Below are positions 34,080-43,214 of a stretch of 64,000 nucleotides of DNA, piece by piece. Each line of letters begins with the position of its first letter. Positions within the stretch are counted from its first letter, which is position 1. The stretch spans positions 124,001 to 188,000 of the forward strand of contig NZ_UGOZ01000001.1 in assembly GCF_900452865.1 (NCBI RefSeq), read 5' to 3'. This DNA is from Legionella taurinensis (GTDB lineage Bacteria > Pseudomonadota > Gammaproteobacteria > Legionellales > Legionellaceae). The notes under the pieces are model-generated. The model was not told the origin of the DNA, made no database searches, and worked only from the letters and a program-made list of their open reading frames with translations. The translations under genes and the position numbers were made by a program.

Positions 34080-35449
34080 CAGCTGCCTCGCTTACTCAGG
34101 ATTTGGGTTAACGCCTCTTCATACTGTTTGATTTCCTCGGGAGTACGCATTTCGGTGGCGCAGATTAACAGGGTGTCCTTTAACGCGGGATAATGGCTTG
34201 CGACGGGATAACCGCCGGCAATTCCCCGTGCGTAAAGCGCATGGAGCACGTCATCGATCGGCTGATTGAATTTCAACAGCACTTCATGGAAAAACGGTGC
34301 GGAGAAAACCCGTTCCACGCCGGGGATACGGCACAGGGAGGTGGCCAGTTCCCGGGTATTCTGATGACAACTTAATGCGACCTGATGAAGCCCCTCCGGA
34401 CCAAGCAGGCTCATGTGAATGGTCGCTGCAGTAACCAGCAAGCCCTGATTGGTACAAATATTAGACATGGCCTTGCCGCGACGGATGTGCTGCTCGCGGG
34501 CCTGCAAGGTCAGGGTAAAGCCGGTTTTTCCATCCTTATCGACTGTTCTGCCGATGAGGCGTCCGGGCATTTGCCGCACGTAATCCATGCGGGTGCTGAA
34601 AAACCCAAAATAAGGTCCGCCAGAGGCCATGGGCGATCCCATGGGTTGGCCTTCGCCGCAGACGATGTCGACCCCTTTGCTTCCCCATTCGCCCGGTGAT
34701 TTTAATAAGCCCAGAGACACCGGGTTGACGCAGGCAATGCTGATCACCTGATGCTCAGCAGCCCAATCGCACAGGCCATCCACTTCTTCAAGGCAACCAA
34801 AGAAATTGGGTTGGCTTATCACCAGGGCAGTGATGTCCTCGTTGCTGTACTTTTCTACAGCAGCAAGCGGCGTAATTCCCTGTTGGTCGTCAAAAGGCAG
34901 CGTAATCACTTCAATGTGCTGATTGCGAACCACCGTTTCCAGGGTTTCACGGTAAAGGGGATGAACCGTGCCGGCCACAAGAATACGGTTTGCTTTACTG
35001 CGTTTGTTAATGCGTACCGCCATAAGCACGGCTTCGGCCAGGGCTGTTGCCCCGTCATACATGGATGCGTTGGCGACATCCATGCCAGTCAATTCAGCAA
35101 TCATGGTCTGGTATTCGTACAATAACTGCAGCGTTCCCTGACTGGCTTCGGCCTGGTAGGGCGTATATGCGGTTAAAAACTCGCCTCGCGAGGTAATGTC
35201 CCAGACGGCGGCGGGGATGTGATGTTCATAACAGCCCGCGCCGATAAAGCAGCAGGCATTGCTATTTTTAGAGGCCAGGTGGTGAGCCTGCCTCAGCATG
35301 GCCATCTCATTGAGCCCCGGAGGGATATTTTTTAATTCTTGATAGCGGAGTTCAGCAGGGATTTCATCAAACAGGTTTTCAATACCGGCGTCGCCTATGG
35401 TGTTAAGCATCGCCTGAATGTCCTCTTGCGTATGCGGAGTGTAAGGCAT
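34079..35449 (-). CDS. gcvPA: Glycine dehydrogenase (decarboxylating) subunit 1
   Basis: N-terminal half of the split P-protein; forms the heterotetramer with GcvPB. The 456 residues include FIGAGCYEHHIPAAV, TAYTPYQAEASQGTLQLLYE and ASMYDGATALAEA, all typical. It lacks the PLP lysine, as expected. The gap to gcvH is 1 bp and the stop overlaps the YciI-family start. Confidence 0.96.
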   Translation of the reverse strand: MPYTPHTQEDIQAMLNTIGDAGIENLFDEIPAELRYQELKNIPPGLNEMAMLRQAHHLASKNSNACCFIGAGCYEHHIPAAVWDITSRGEFLTAYTPYQAEASQGTLQLLYEYQTMIAELTGMDVANASMYDGATALAEAVLMAVRINKRSKANRILVAGTVHPLYRETLETVVRNQHIEVITLPFDDQQGITPLAAVEKYSNEDITALVISQPNFFGCLEEVDGLCDWAAEHQVISIACVNPVSLGLLKSPGEWGSKGVDIVCGEGQPMGSPMASGGPYFGFFSTRMDYVRQMPGRLIGRTVDKDGKTGFTLTLQAREQHIRRGKAMSNICTNQGLLVTAATIHMSLLGPEGLHQVALSCHQNTRELATSLCRIPGVERVFSAPFFHEVLLKFNQPIDDVLHALYARGIAGGYPVASHYPALKDTLLICATEMRTPEEIKQYEEALTQILSKRGS

Positions 35450-35450
35450 G

Positions 35451-35828
35451 TTAATGATCCTCTGCTATCTCTTGCTGATATTGTTCGGCATTGAGCAGGT
35501 TCTCCAGCTCGGCCGGATTACTGGCTTTCATTTTGACCAGCCAGCCTGCGCCGTAAGGATCGGAATTCACAAGGGCAGGATTGCTGTTCACTTCCTCATT
35601 CACGGCGATGACTGTCCCGCTTAAGGGGGCATAGAAATCCGAAGCGGCTTTCACTGATTCCACCACGCCGAGCTCATCGCCGGCGCTGACTACATCCCCT
35701 ACTTCGGGTAATTCCACAAACACCATGTCGCCCAGCAGCTGTTGGGCATGATCGGTAATGCCCACAATCATTTCCCCGTTATTTTGTTTCAACCACTCGT
35801 GGGTTTGGGTAAATTTTAAATCGTTCAT
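35451..35828 (-). CDS. gcvH: Glycine cleavage system H protein
   Basis: Lipoyl carrier that shuttles the aminomethyl group among P, T and L proteins. 125 residues, with the lipoylated lysine in [16 protein letters not shown] and the N-terminal FTQTHEWL. It sits between gcvT (38-bp gap) and gcvPA (1-bp gap). Confidence 0.97.
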   Translation of the reverse strand: MNDLKFTQTHEWLKQNNGEMIVGITDHAQQLLGDMVFVELPEVGDVVSAGDELGVVESVKAASDFYAPLSGTVIAVNEEVNSNPALVNSDPYGAGWLVKMKASNPAELENLLNAEQYQQEIAEDH

Positions 35829-35866
35829 TCTTCTTCCTTTTTTTAATACAAGCCTTGCCCATGACC

Positions 35867-36949
35867 TCAGACTGGTTTGCCCTGCTTGATAAAGCGGGGT
35901 TTGGTGACCTGGGCGGGAATCAGTTTGCCGCGGATATCCACCATGACCTCTTCGCCGGTTTCGACAGGAACACGGGCTAAGGCAATGGACTGTGCCAGTG
36001 TGGGGGAATACGTGCCGCTGGTGATGACGCCGTCGGTATGGCCAGGGACGACCACCCGTTGGCCTGGGCGCATAATGCCTTTGTCGTTAAGGATAAGGCC
36101 AATCATTTTGCGCTTAAGTCCCTGTCGTTTTTGGGATAACAAGGCTCCCAGGCCGATAAAATCGCGGTCTTCAGGTTGCCATTTAATGGTCCAGGCAAGG
36201 CCAGATTCCAGCGGGGTTGTGGTTTCATCCATGTCCTGACCGTAAAGCAACATCCCGGCTTCGAGTCTTAAGGTATCGCGTGACGCGAGGCCGCAGGGTT
36301 TGACGCCGGCCTTCAGTAAGTCATCCCAGAGTTGGCCGATTTGTCGGGCTGGAAGGACGATTTCCAGGCCGTCTTCACCGGTATAGCCGGTTCGGGCAAA
36401 AAAATAATCATCGACATCCACGCATTCAAAGCCGGTTAAGGTAGAGATGGCATCAATTTGCGCAGGCGTTAATACACTCAAGGCCCTGGTAATGGCGTTG
36501 GGACCCTGCACGGCCAGCATGGCCAGTTCAGGACGCTCGAGCAGGCCGACGGAAAAGCCGCTGCTTTTTTCCCGAATCCATTTTAAATCATGGTCGCGGG
36601 TGGCTGAGTTTAAAATAAGACGGTAATTATCGGACGTGCGTTGATAGACAATGAGATCGTCAATGATTCCCCCATGCTCATTGCACATGCAGCTGTAAAG
36701 CGCACGGCCGGTGTGCTGCAATTGGTCCACGTCATTGGTGAGCAGTCTACGTAAAAATTGCCGTCCACCCGCACCAAGCACGTCCACGATGGTCATGTGA
36801 GACACATCGAACATGCCGGCGTCATTGCGTACCGCGTGATGCTCGTCAAGTTGCGAGCCATAATGCAGCGGCATGTCCCAACCATGAAAATCAACCATTC
36901 TGGCGCCTAAAGACAGGTGCGCGGCGTGCAGCGGTGTCTTTGCGATCAT
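35867..36949 (-). CDS. gcvT: Aminomethyltransferase (glycine cleavage T protein)
   Basis: Releases ammonia and makes methylenetetrahydrofolate from the GcvH-bound intermediate. ATG 36949 ([19 protein letters not shown]) follows GGAAGGAG and gives 360 residues, matching the family. Seen motifs are [24 protein letters not shown] and YTGEDGLEI. First gene of gcvT-gcvH-gcvPA-yciI-gcvPB. Its leader is about 30 nt, too short for a glycine riboswitch. Confidence 0.96.
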   Translation of the reverse strand: MIAKTPLHAAHLSLGARMVDFHGWDMPLHYGSQLDEHHAVRNDAGMFDVSHMTIVDVLGAGGRQFLRRLLTNDVDQLQHTGRALYSCMCNEHGGIIDDLIVYQRTSDNYRLILNSATRDHDLKWIREKSSGFSVGLLERPELAMLAVQGPNAITRALSVLTPAQIDAISTLTGFECVDVDDYFFARTGYTGEDGLEIVLPARQIGQLWDDLLKAGVKPCGLASRDTLRLEAGMLLYGQDMDETTTPLESGLAWTIKWQPEDRDFIGLGALLSQKRQGLKRKMIGLILNDKGIMRPGQRVVVPGHTDGVITSGTYSPTLAQSIALARVPVETGEEVMVDIRGKLIPAQVTKPRFIKQGKPV

Positions 36950-36967
36950 AGTGACTCCTTCCTTTTC

Positions 36968-37013
36968 TCGCACGGGGTGCGAATGATTATACTCAGTTCA
37001 GTTTTGGTAACAA
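36968..37013 (-). promoter_or_regulatory. gcv operon promoter and 5' hairpin
   Basis: Minus-strand TTGTTA (37008-37013), 16-bp spacer, TATAAT (36986-36991). The transcript would start near 36979, within a small hairpin TCGCAC/GTGCGA (36968-36982), then run into GGAAGGAG and the gcvT ATG. The palindrome at the start site could equally be an operator. Confidence 0.65.
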
Positions 37014-37035
37014 GAGGTACAGCCAATGAACATGG

Positions 37036-37061
37036 ACAGGGAAAAGACCCTTTTTCCCTGT
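37036..37061 (-). terminator. Hairpin between the VOC gene and gcv promoter
   Basis: ACAGGGAAAA (37036-37045) and TTTTCCCTGT (37052-37061) form a 10-bp stem with a 6-nt loop, downstream of the VOC gene. The stem itself supplies a short U-run; probable terminator. Confidence 0.6.
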
Positions 37062-37109
37062 TGCAGCATGACCAACAGCCCTTAAATCTAGTATAGCCAA
37101 GCCAATTGG

Positions 37110-37580
37110 CTATTGTTTGCCGAATAATTCAGCGGCGCGACGTCTGACTTCGTCTTCAGAAAGGTCTTCGACATGCGTGGCGACATACCAGGTGTGGCCG
37201 AATGGATCTTTAAACGCGCCGCTGCGATCGCCGTAGAATTGATCGGCTGCTTCACGGCAGAGCGTGGCGCCGGCCTTGATGGCCTCGCCCAGGGTGGCAT
37301 CCACGTTATGGACATAGACATGAATCCCGACAGGGGAGCCGCCGTAATTGTCCGGCGCATGAATTTCCATCTCCGGGCATTCATCAGCCAGCATGATCTT
37401 AGAGTCGCCGATTTTAAGTTCGGCATGGCCGACCTTGCCATCGGGATTATCCAAACGCATCACTTCCACCGCGCCCAAAACCTGCTTGTAAAAATCAATG
37501 GCCTGGCTGGCATCGTCGACAATGAGGTAGGGGGTAATGGTGCTGTATCCTTCCGGTGCAGCAGATACTTGATTAGTCAT
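37110..37580 (-). CDS. VOC-superfamily (PhnB/glyoxalase-like) protein
   Basis: The 156 residues show two beta-alpha-beta-beta-beta modules typical of the vicinal oxygen chelate fold: TITPYLIVDDASQAIDFYKQVLG at the start (PhnB-like) and VGIHVYVHNVDATLGEAIKAG in the second half, then FGDRSGAFKDPFGH-type residues (GDRSGAFKDPFGHTW) near the end. Metal-binding positions are plausible but not certain. The reaction is unknown; bleomycin-resistance-like or epimerase roles are possible. Confidence 0.88.
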   Translation of the reverse strand: MTNQVSAAPEGYSTITPYLIVDDASQAIDFYKQVLGAVEVMRLDNPDGKVGHAELKIGDSKIMLADECPEMEIHAPDNYGGSPVGIHVYVHNVDATLGEAIKAGATLCREAADQFYGDRSGAFKDPFGHTWYVATHVEDLSEDEVRRRAAELFGKQ

Positions 37581-37681
37581 AGTTCTCTCCGTGATATCTA
37601 TTTATGTCAGGTAAAGCAGGGATGACAGAATGCGATTACTTGGCCTAAAATTAAACACAAGGTATGCGATTGACAGCGATC

Positions 37682-37876
37682 ATGTTTAATCCAAATCAAT
37701 TCATCATGGTTTTAATTTGTGCCTTACTATTATGGCTGGTGAATGGCTACGTTGTCATTGCTCCCTTGATCAATTTATTATTCAACATGTTTCTTTTGGC
37801 CCTGCTGGTCCTGTACATCATGCAGTTTCTAGGGGTAATCCGCGATTGGTTGCCTGCCCCCAGGCTCTTTAAATAG
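37682..37876 (+). CDS. Small two-helix membrane protein (Thivi_2564-like)
   Basis: From ATG 37682 the protein has 64 residues, nearly all hydrophobic, with two membrane helices separated by GYVVIAPLINLLFN. The pattern LLWLVNGYV...APLINLLFNMFLL resembles the Thivi_2564 family of short membrane proteins of unknown function. ATG 37664 is an alternative start. It lies alone between the VOC gene and the cytochrome c gene. Confidence 0.65.
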   Translation: MFNPNQFIMVLICALLLWLVNGYVVIAPLINLLFNMFLLALLVLYIMQFLGVIRDWLPAPRLFK

Positions 37877-38006
37877 CGGATTGACAGGCTGGCCGCGACA
37901 TCCCTGCGCTGTTTTTAAGCAGCTTTTTCATTCAGTCTCTGGAGGCCATGGAATATTTTCTGTAAGCCCTCTACACTGATTATAAAAGAAAAAAAAGGAG
38001 AGGGAT

Positions 38007-38372
38007 ATGTACAGAGGATGGAGTCTGGCCTTGCTCATGGCGATGAGCCCATTGGCTTTAGCCGAGAGTGATTTAGGACAAAAAACGTACGAGGCTGCCT
38101 GTCAGAACTGCCATGCGCCGAATCTTGCAGGCGGTGTTAAAGCCCCCGCTGCCTTTGATGAGAAGGCCTGGAGCACTGTTTTTGAACGTGCGGCCGTCAA
38201 AGCGAAAGAAAACCCGTCTCAATTTAAAACCCCGATGGATTACCTGCTTTACAATGTCAAAATTGGTAAAGGTTTAATGCATCACAACGGGTTATGCAAT
38301 GAATCCGTAACCACGAACTGTTCTGATGAGGCGTTGACGCAAGCGATTGTGTACATGAGCAAAAAGCACTAA
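38007..38372 (+). CDS. Periplasmic monohaem cytochrome c
   Basis: The 121 residues start with a signal peptide (cleavage after about residue 19, SPLALA) and contain one haem-binding motif CQNCH. Met in GLMHHNG or DEALTQAIVYM may be the distal ligand. Two further cysteines (LCNESVTTNC) could form a disulfide, as in cytochrome c5 relatives. RBS AAGGAGAGGG precedes the ATG. Its redox partner is unknown. Confidence 0.85.
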   Translation: MYRGWSLALLMAMSPLALAESDLGQKTYEAACQNCHAPNLAGGVKAPAAFDEKAWSTVFERAAVKAKENPSQFKTPMDYLLYNVKIGKGLMHHNGLCNESVTTNCSDEALTQAIVYMSKKH

Positions 38373-38399
38373 TTGATTCGCTGAAGGGAGAAAGCCTGC

Positions 38400-39581
38400 A
38401 TGACTGAAGAAATCAGCACGCGCTCATGGGGGAGCCGTCTTAAGGACGCACTGGTTGGTATTTTAATTGGTTTCGTGCTGATTGCGGCGGCCATTGCACT
38501 GTCTTTCTGGAATGAAAGGCACAGCCTGCATACCGCCCAGTCGCTTGAGCAGGCGCAAAAAGTACTGGTTTCCGTGCCCAATGCTCCCATTGATGAAAAA
38601 AATAACATGAAAGTCGTCTATTTAAGTGGCGAGGCGATAACCAACGACAAACTGACCGATGGGGTTCTTGATATTACCGTGACAGCGATAGGTCTCAACC
38701 GCCAGGTGGAGATGTACCAATGGCAGGAAAAAACAGAAACCCGTACCGAGTCGCAGATGGGCGGTTCGGAACGAACAATCAAGACCTATTCCTATAATAA
38801 AACCTGGTCAGACAGTGTCATTGACAGCAGTCGTTTTAAAGAACCGCAGGGGCATCAAAACCCGTCGTCCATGCCCATTTCATCGCAGCAGCAGTATGCC
38901 AAAGAGGTCAAGGTAGGGGATTTTTCACTGCCTCCCTCGTTGATTACGCAAATTGACGTCAGCAAGCCCATTGATTTAAACCAGGTGAATGCCGATGCCC
39001 TGAAAAACCAGTACAACAAGCCTGTCCATATCAGCGGTGACCAGCTTTACCTGGGACAGGATCCACAAAATCCCCAGCCCGGCGATTTGCGCATTAATCT
39101 CAATGCGGTTTACCCGCAGACAGTCAGTATTGTGGCTCAACAAACGGGCAACACGCTGCAGGGCTATCTGGCTCCTGCCGGTGAAACCGTGTTGTTGCTG
39201 GAAACCGGACAGCAATCGCCTGAGCAGATGTTTAAGCAGGCGCAATCAGAAAACACCATGCTGGCCTGGATTCTTCGCGGTGTTACACTGCTCATGTTGA
39301 TTGGTGGGTTTTCGCTGATTTTAAATCCGCTGGTGGTTTTAGCGGATGTGTTGCCGTTTCTGGGGACTCTGGTTGGTTTTGGTACGGGTTTTGTCGCCTT
39401 CCTGCTGGGGCTTTCGGTGTGGATTCTCGTCACAGCCATCGCCTGGTTTGCGACCCGGCCCTGGCTGTCGGTGGGTTTGATTGCATTGCTGGTGGTCGGT
39501 GGTTTCTTACTCATTAAAGCACGTGCCAAAAAAGCGGCCGTTGTGCCCGCACCCTCTCCCGAGGGGTCGCAGGCGCCATAA
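38400..39581 (+). CDS. TMEM43-family membrane protein
   Basis: The 393 residues follow the TMEM43/LUMA plan: one N-terminal membrane helix (GILIGFVLIAAAIALSFWNE), a large non-cytoplasmic domain (about 45-285, with VYLSGEAITNDKLTD and the YQWQEKTET segment), and three or four C-terminal helices (290-385). TMEM43 in animals is an inner nuclear membrane/ER protein; bacterial members are uncharacterised. It ends 12 bp before the DUF3592 gene, so the two are likely cotranscribed. Confidence 0.85.
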   Translation: MTEEISTRSWGSRLKDALVGILIGFVLIAAAIALSFWNERHSLHTAQSLEQAQKVLVSVPNAPIDEKNNMKVVYLSGEAITNDKLTDGVLDITVTAIGLNRQVEMYQWQEKTETRTESQMGGSERTIKTYSYNKTWSDSVIDSSRFKEPQGHQNPSSMPISSQQQYAKEVKVGDFSLPPSLITQIDVSKPIDLNQVNADALKNQYNKPVHISGDQLYLGQDPQNPQPGDLRINLNAVYPQTVSIVAQQTGNTLQGYLAPAGETVLLLETGQQSPEQMFKQAQSENTMLAWILRGVTLLMLIGGFSLILNPLVVLADVLPFLGTLVGFGTGFVAFLLGLSVWILVTAIAWFATRPWLSVGLIALLVVGGFLLIKARAKKAAVVPAPSPEGSQAP

Positions 39582-39593
39582 TTAAGGAAAACA

Positions 39594-40055
39594 ATGGGTG
39601 TGTTTGGACATGCGGTTCTTGATCTGATCTGGTTGCTTTTCCTGTTGAGTATGCTCTTTTATTTCTGGCAGGAAAGGCGACACCTGAAGAAGAGCCTTCA
39701 ATGGCCGCAAACGACTGGTCATATAACGCAGTTTAACTGGACAAAAGAAGGGCATCAGTTGTGGCCAAAAATCACCTATGCCTATTGGGTAAACGAACAG
39801 GAATACATTGGGGACGCCCTGCTGTTGAAAAGTGCACACACCACGTTCTCCAGTGCGCATGCCCGCAAAGTCGCCTATCGGGCAGCAATGGCATTCGAGC
39901 GTAACGAAGCCGTCGAGGTCTATTACAATCCAGAGGCTCCCGAGCAGGCTGTTCTTGACATCAAGATGCCGAAGAAATTGAATGTTATCATTCTGCTGCT
40001 GCTGTTTTTTATTGCACTCCATTTAACGATTGTGGGCTATCGCTGGCTGAACTAG
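39594..40055 (+). CDS. DUF3592-family membrane protein
   Basis: The 153 residues have a membrane helix at each end and a beta-rich middle typical of DUF3592: TTGHITQFNWTKEGHQLWPKITYAYWVNEQEYIGD and VEVYYNPEAPEQAVL (each shortened in practice to PKITYAYWVN and YYNPEAPEQAVL). It follows the TMEM43-like gene by 12 bp, and its 3' end overlaps the converging IcmL-like gene by 47 bp. Function unknown. Confidence 0.85.
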   Translation: MGVFGHAVLDLIWLLFLLSMLFYFWQERRHLKKSLQWPQTTGHITQFNWTKEGHQLWPKITYAYWVNEQEYIGDALLLKSAHTTFSSAHARKVAYRAAMAFERNEAVEVYYNPEAPEQAVLDIKMPKKLNVIILLLLFFIALHLTIVGYRWLN

Positions 40056-40548
40056 CCTCCTCTTCCATGTCACACCGGCAGGCCGGCTTTTTAATTTTAG
40101 CCTGCAGGGTATTGATGGCTAAGCCTCGTATTCCCTGTCCTGAGGGAGCTTGACTGAAGGTGATGTTCACTTCCAGAGTCTGCTTCTGTTCATATTGGGG
40201 GTTTTTGTACACCACCAAAAGCGGCATCACAGCCTGCCATTGCTGGTCACTGATGGCTTTAACGGTGGGCGGAGACAAAGCCACTGCGCTGACAAAATAG
40301 GCATTTTTCTGCACGGCTTCCGGCAAGCCCGAGGCATTGAGTGCGGCACTGTACTGCGTCCATCCCTGAGCGCTGAAATATTTGGCAATGGCGCGCTGCT
40401 GATTCAAGTAATTTTTATGATCATAAGAGTAAGTGGCCACAATGGCTTCATTGGCCCAGACGGACAATTGCGTCTGGTCAGGTATAGCCTGCGACGTCAA
40501 CGGCAATAACAGAAGTACGAACAGCCAGAACGGGGCGATACGCGGCAT
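40009..40548 (-). CDS. IcmL/DotI-like periplasmic protein
   Basis: The 179 residues start with a signal peptide (about 1-21), then a domain resembling the periplasmic part of IcmL/DotI: VWANEAIVATYSYDHKNYLNQ, YFSAQGWTQYSAALNASG and the conserved VLYKNPQY-like stretch (LLVVYKNPQYEQKQTLEV). IcmL-like paralogues are common in Legionella outside the dot/icm loci; true IcmL has an N-terminal membrane anchor. The tail (CRCDMEEEASSAS) is acidic. Function is unknown. Confidence 0.85.
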   Translation of the reverse strand: MPRIAPFWLFVLLLLPLTSQAIPDQTQLSVWANEAIVATYSYDHKNYLNQQRAIAKYFSAQGWTQYSAALNASGLPEAVQKNAYFVSAVALSPPTVKAISDQQWQAVMPLLVVYKNPQYEQKQTLEVNITFSQAPSGQGIRGLAINTLQAKIKKPACRCDMEEEASSASDSPQSLNGVQ

Positions 40549-40607
40549 GATTTATCCTTAGCCTGAAGAATTTCATATGACTACGAGAGTATAGACAGGT
40601 TTTAAAA

Positions 40608-40740
40608 GCAAAAAAACCCCGGTAAAAATACCGGGGAAGTTACTGCGCTCAGAGAGCGCATTCCCGCAAAAGAGGGCAATGCGGGATGAGCATTCGGGGA
40701 AATGCTCACTGGGTTAGACACGGCCTTTCAGTAAAAGTTC
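40608..40740 (-). ncRNA. Candidate small structured RNA ending in an intrinsic terminator
   Basis: Read on the minus strand, three stem-loops (40708-40687, 8 bp, loop UCCCCG; 40686-40662, 7 bp; 40660-40644, 7 bp, 3-nt loop) lead into a perfect terminator: CCCCGGTA/TACCGGGG (40636-40617) plus seven U. No gene on that strand ends here; the nearest minus-strand gene starts downstream at 40548. A terminator with no upstream gene implies an independent transcript of roughly 100-200 nt. I could not find a convincing promoter, so the 5' end (given as 40740) is a guess. It is not a recognisable 6S, tmRNA, SRP RNA or Rsm RNA. Confidence 0.55.
40617..40636 (-). terminator. Strong minus-strand intrinsic terminator
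   Basis: 8-bp perfect stem, AAAA/UUUU loop, followed on the minus strand by seven U residues (plus-strand A-run 40610-40616). Confidence 0.9.
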
Positions 40741-40859
40741 CCGAAAATCAAAAATACTTCTCCATAAGAAACAGGCCGGGAAAGCGATTGATCTACCTAT
40801 TTGTTAAATAAGGAAAATTTATGGTAGATTAAAAATCCTATTATCACAGGGAGGAGAGA

Positions 40860-43208
40860 ATGAAATACTTATTATTGGGTTTGGGAGCGCTGACTACCAT
40901 TTCAACGGTTACCGCGTATTCGACCCCTCCTCCGACCACCATTCAGCCCATCGCCTGCATTACCTCCCAATTCACTGCCACCGGCAACGAGCATTGGAAA
41001 TCCATTAATTTAAAATTAACCAACAGTTGCGGGCAAGCGGTTGATTTTCAAAACTCAACGGTTACTTTTCAGACAACCGCTGCGCTAAATACCTCGTTCT
41101 GGGGCGATTTCGGGCCTTTGTCTTATCCTGACAATACCTTGAATATCAGCTCTCAACCACAACCGGGTGGCAATTACCTGGCTACATTGACCCTGCACTT
41201 TCCCACTTTCCCTGGCGCTAAAAACCAACTCCCCGCCGGCAGTTCAATCACTATTCAATACGGTGATTTTACCGACAGCCACGTGGACGGCACGGTGAAT
41301 GTGTATTCCGGTACCGCGGTGAATACTGGAAGCCTGCAGTTGACGAACAGCGCGGCAAAACCAGCCAATGTGGTTAACAATTATGCGCTGGTTCATGTGA
41401 CCTTAAACGGGCAGCCTGTACGGGACGTGCAACTTCCCTGGAATGGTACGCAATTGATCAGTGGCCTTGCTGCCGGCTCCTATGGACTCTCCGCTGAAAC
41501 AGTCACCGGCACCGATGGAAATGTTTATCAGGGCACAGCCGTTCCAAGTACCGTGGCCGTTACCGCTAACCAGACAGCCAATGCCACCATCAGCTATGCG
41601 CTGGTACCGCAAACTGGAAAAATTGCCATCAATCTGCAAGCGCTGCCGCCTGAATTGACGGGCTATACGGAAAATCCCTCGGTGTTGCTGACCAATACGC
41701 AAACCGGCGCCGCACAAGCGCAAACCGTGACCTGGGGTAATGCGGTGACGGTGACGCAATTGAAGAATGGTGCGTCTTACCAGTTTTCAACAGCGCCCAT
41801 TTCCTTCAACAATACCCAGTGCCAGCCTGTCTTTACGCCGGCTTCTGTCATTGCCAGCGAAACCACCGTTCCGAGCACCAGCCTCACCTACCAATGTGTG
41901 CAGGTAGTACAGGATTCAGTGACCTTAAATGTCCAGGGCGCGCCTGCGTCGTTAACCACGCTGACGGTGACGTTCACCCCCAATAATCAATCCGCACCGA
42001 TTGTGCAGGCCGTGGATTTGGTCAACGGCAGTGGCACTTCCGTGGTGACTTTAACGGATGGCGTCATTTACACGGTGTCCGGTCAGGCGGTATCCGGTTA
42101 CAGCTTGAGTTTCTCACCCCAGCCCCTGACAGCCACGGCGAATGCCATTGAAACCGTGACCTTAACAGCTAACCCGGTCAGTAATGGACGCATCATTGGT
42201 TATCTGCCAGGCTGGAAAACGCCGCCGACTGCGCAGGCGCTTGCCGATGCGGGTTATACTCACATGATGGTGGCTTTCGGGGTATTCAGCACCAGTAACC
42301 CGGGCCAGATTACACCGGCGTTTGATACGGTAACCAAGCCCTACATCCAGTCGCTGCATCAGAAAGGCATCAAGGTCATTCTGTCCTTAGGCGGTGCGTT
42401 GACCAGCTTGCCGAATACAACGGTGGACTTCCACCAGGCCTTAACGGCGGCCGCGTCACCGGATGCGTTCAAACAAACCTTCATGTCGTCGCTTCGCGGG
42501 TTGATGGACGAATACGGGTTTGACGGCTTTGATATCGACATCGAGCATGGATTGAATGGCGGCGGCACCTTTGCCAACCCGCAGGGTGACATTGCCGTCT
42601 TAGCCAGCATCATCAATACCATGTACAGTCAGGATCCTAATCTGCTGATTACCATGGCGCCACAAACAGCCAACGTGGCGGCAACCAGCGGGTTTGATGG
42701 GGTCTGGGGTAATTATGCTTCCCTCATTATGCAGACGCATGATGCCTTAGCCTGGGTTGGTATTCAGCTTTACAATACCGGCTGCATGTTCGGCATTGAC
42801 ATGGTTTGCTACGGTCCCACGCCAACCAGCAACCCAGATTTCAGTGTCGCGATGGCGACAGACCTGCTTGAAAACTGGCCGGCACAATTACCCAATGGCA
42901 GCAACACCGGGTTCCAGCCCTACATCAGCCACCTTAATCCTTCGCAAGTGGTCATTGGTTATCTGGCCGCCAATGCCAATGGCAGCGGTGACGGTTCGCC
43001 GGTGATTCCAACAGGCACCATCAAACGCGCCATTCAGTGCCTGAAAACAGCAACGGCCGGCAGCAGCAGTTGCGGCTCGTATGTTCCTCCCCGCGCCTAT
43101 GGCAATATCGGGGGCGTGTTCAACTGGGAAGTGACGTTTGATCAAAGCAACAATTTCCGGTTTGCCACGGACCTCAAAAATTGCGTTATCAATGGTGTAT
43201 GTAACTGA
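40860..43208 (+). CDS. Secreted GH18 chitinase, multidomain
   Basis: Predicted exported endochitinase, 782 residues. Signal peptide about 1-19. Residues 25-155 form a beta-sandwich resembling a carbohydrate-binding module (SINLKLTNSCGQAVDF), followed by two or three Ig-like beta modules (about 160-440). The GH18 barrel covers about 443-782, with the complete catalytic motif DGFDIDIEH (DxxDxDxE). The layout of three N-terminal modules plus GH18 resembles L. pneumophila ChiA, a type II secreted chitinase; orthology is not proved here. It is followed by a terminator-like hairpin and an LPMO gene. Confidence 0.93.
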   Translation: MKYLLLGLGALTTISTVTAYSTPPPTTIQPIACITSQFTATGNEHWKSINLKLTNSCGQAVDFQNSTVTFQTTAALNTSFWGDFGPLSYPDNTLNISSQPQPGGNYLATLTLHFPTFPGAKNQLPAGSSITIQYGDFTDSHVDGTVNVYSGTAVNTGSLQLTNSAAKPANVVNNYALVHVTLNGQPVRDVQLPWNGTQLISGLAAGSYGLSAETVTGTDGNVYQGTAVPSTVAVTANQTANATISYALVPQTGKIAINLQALPPELTGYTENPSVLLTNTQTGAAQAQTVTWGNAVTVTQLKNGASYQFSTAPISFNNTQCQPVFTPASVIASETTVPSTSLTYQCVQVVQDSVTLNVQGAPASLTTLTVTFTPNNQSAPIVQAVDLVNGSGTSVVTLTDGVIYTVSGQAVSGYSLSFSPQPLTATANAIETVTLTANPVSNGRIIGYLPGWKTPPTAQALADAGYTHMMVAFGVFSTSNPGQITPAFDTVTKPYIQSLHQKGIKVILSLGGALTSLPNTTVDFHQALTAAASPDAFKQTFMSSLRGLMDEYGFDGFDIDIEHGLNGGGTFANPQGDIAVLASIINTMYSQDPNLLITMAPQTANVAATSGFDGVWGNYASLIMQTHDALAWVGIQLYNTGCMFGIDMVCYGPTPTSNPDFSVAMATDLLENWPAQLPNGSNTGFQPYISHLNPSQVVIGYLAANANGSGDGSPVIPTGTIKRAIQCLKTATAGSSSCGSYVPPRAYGNIGGVFNWEVTFDQSNNFRFATDLKNCVINGVCN

Positions 43209-43214
43209 TGTAAG

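Larger units (their letters stand above)
40549..40859. other. Intergenic region with four consecutive hairpins
   Basis: This 311-bp gap between the IcmL-like gene and the chitinase gene contains four adjacent hairpins (40617-40636, 40644-40660, 40662-40686, 40687-40708), the first being a strong minus-strand terminator. Further right are an inverted pair ATCTACC/GGTAGAT (40791-40829) and the chitinase Shine-Dalgarno AGGGAGGAG (40848-40856). I see no protein-coding frame. See the ncRNA entry. Confidence 0.7.

Noticed and set aside
36950-37035. Glycine riboswitch upstream of gcvT
   Set aside because: The promoter leaves a leader of only about 30 nt, far too short for the tandem aptamers, and no conserved core is present.
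40617-40708. RsmY/RsmZ-type CsrA-titrating RNA
   Set aside because: Loops contain at most one GGA on either strand, so the repeated-GGA hallmark is missing.
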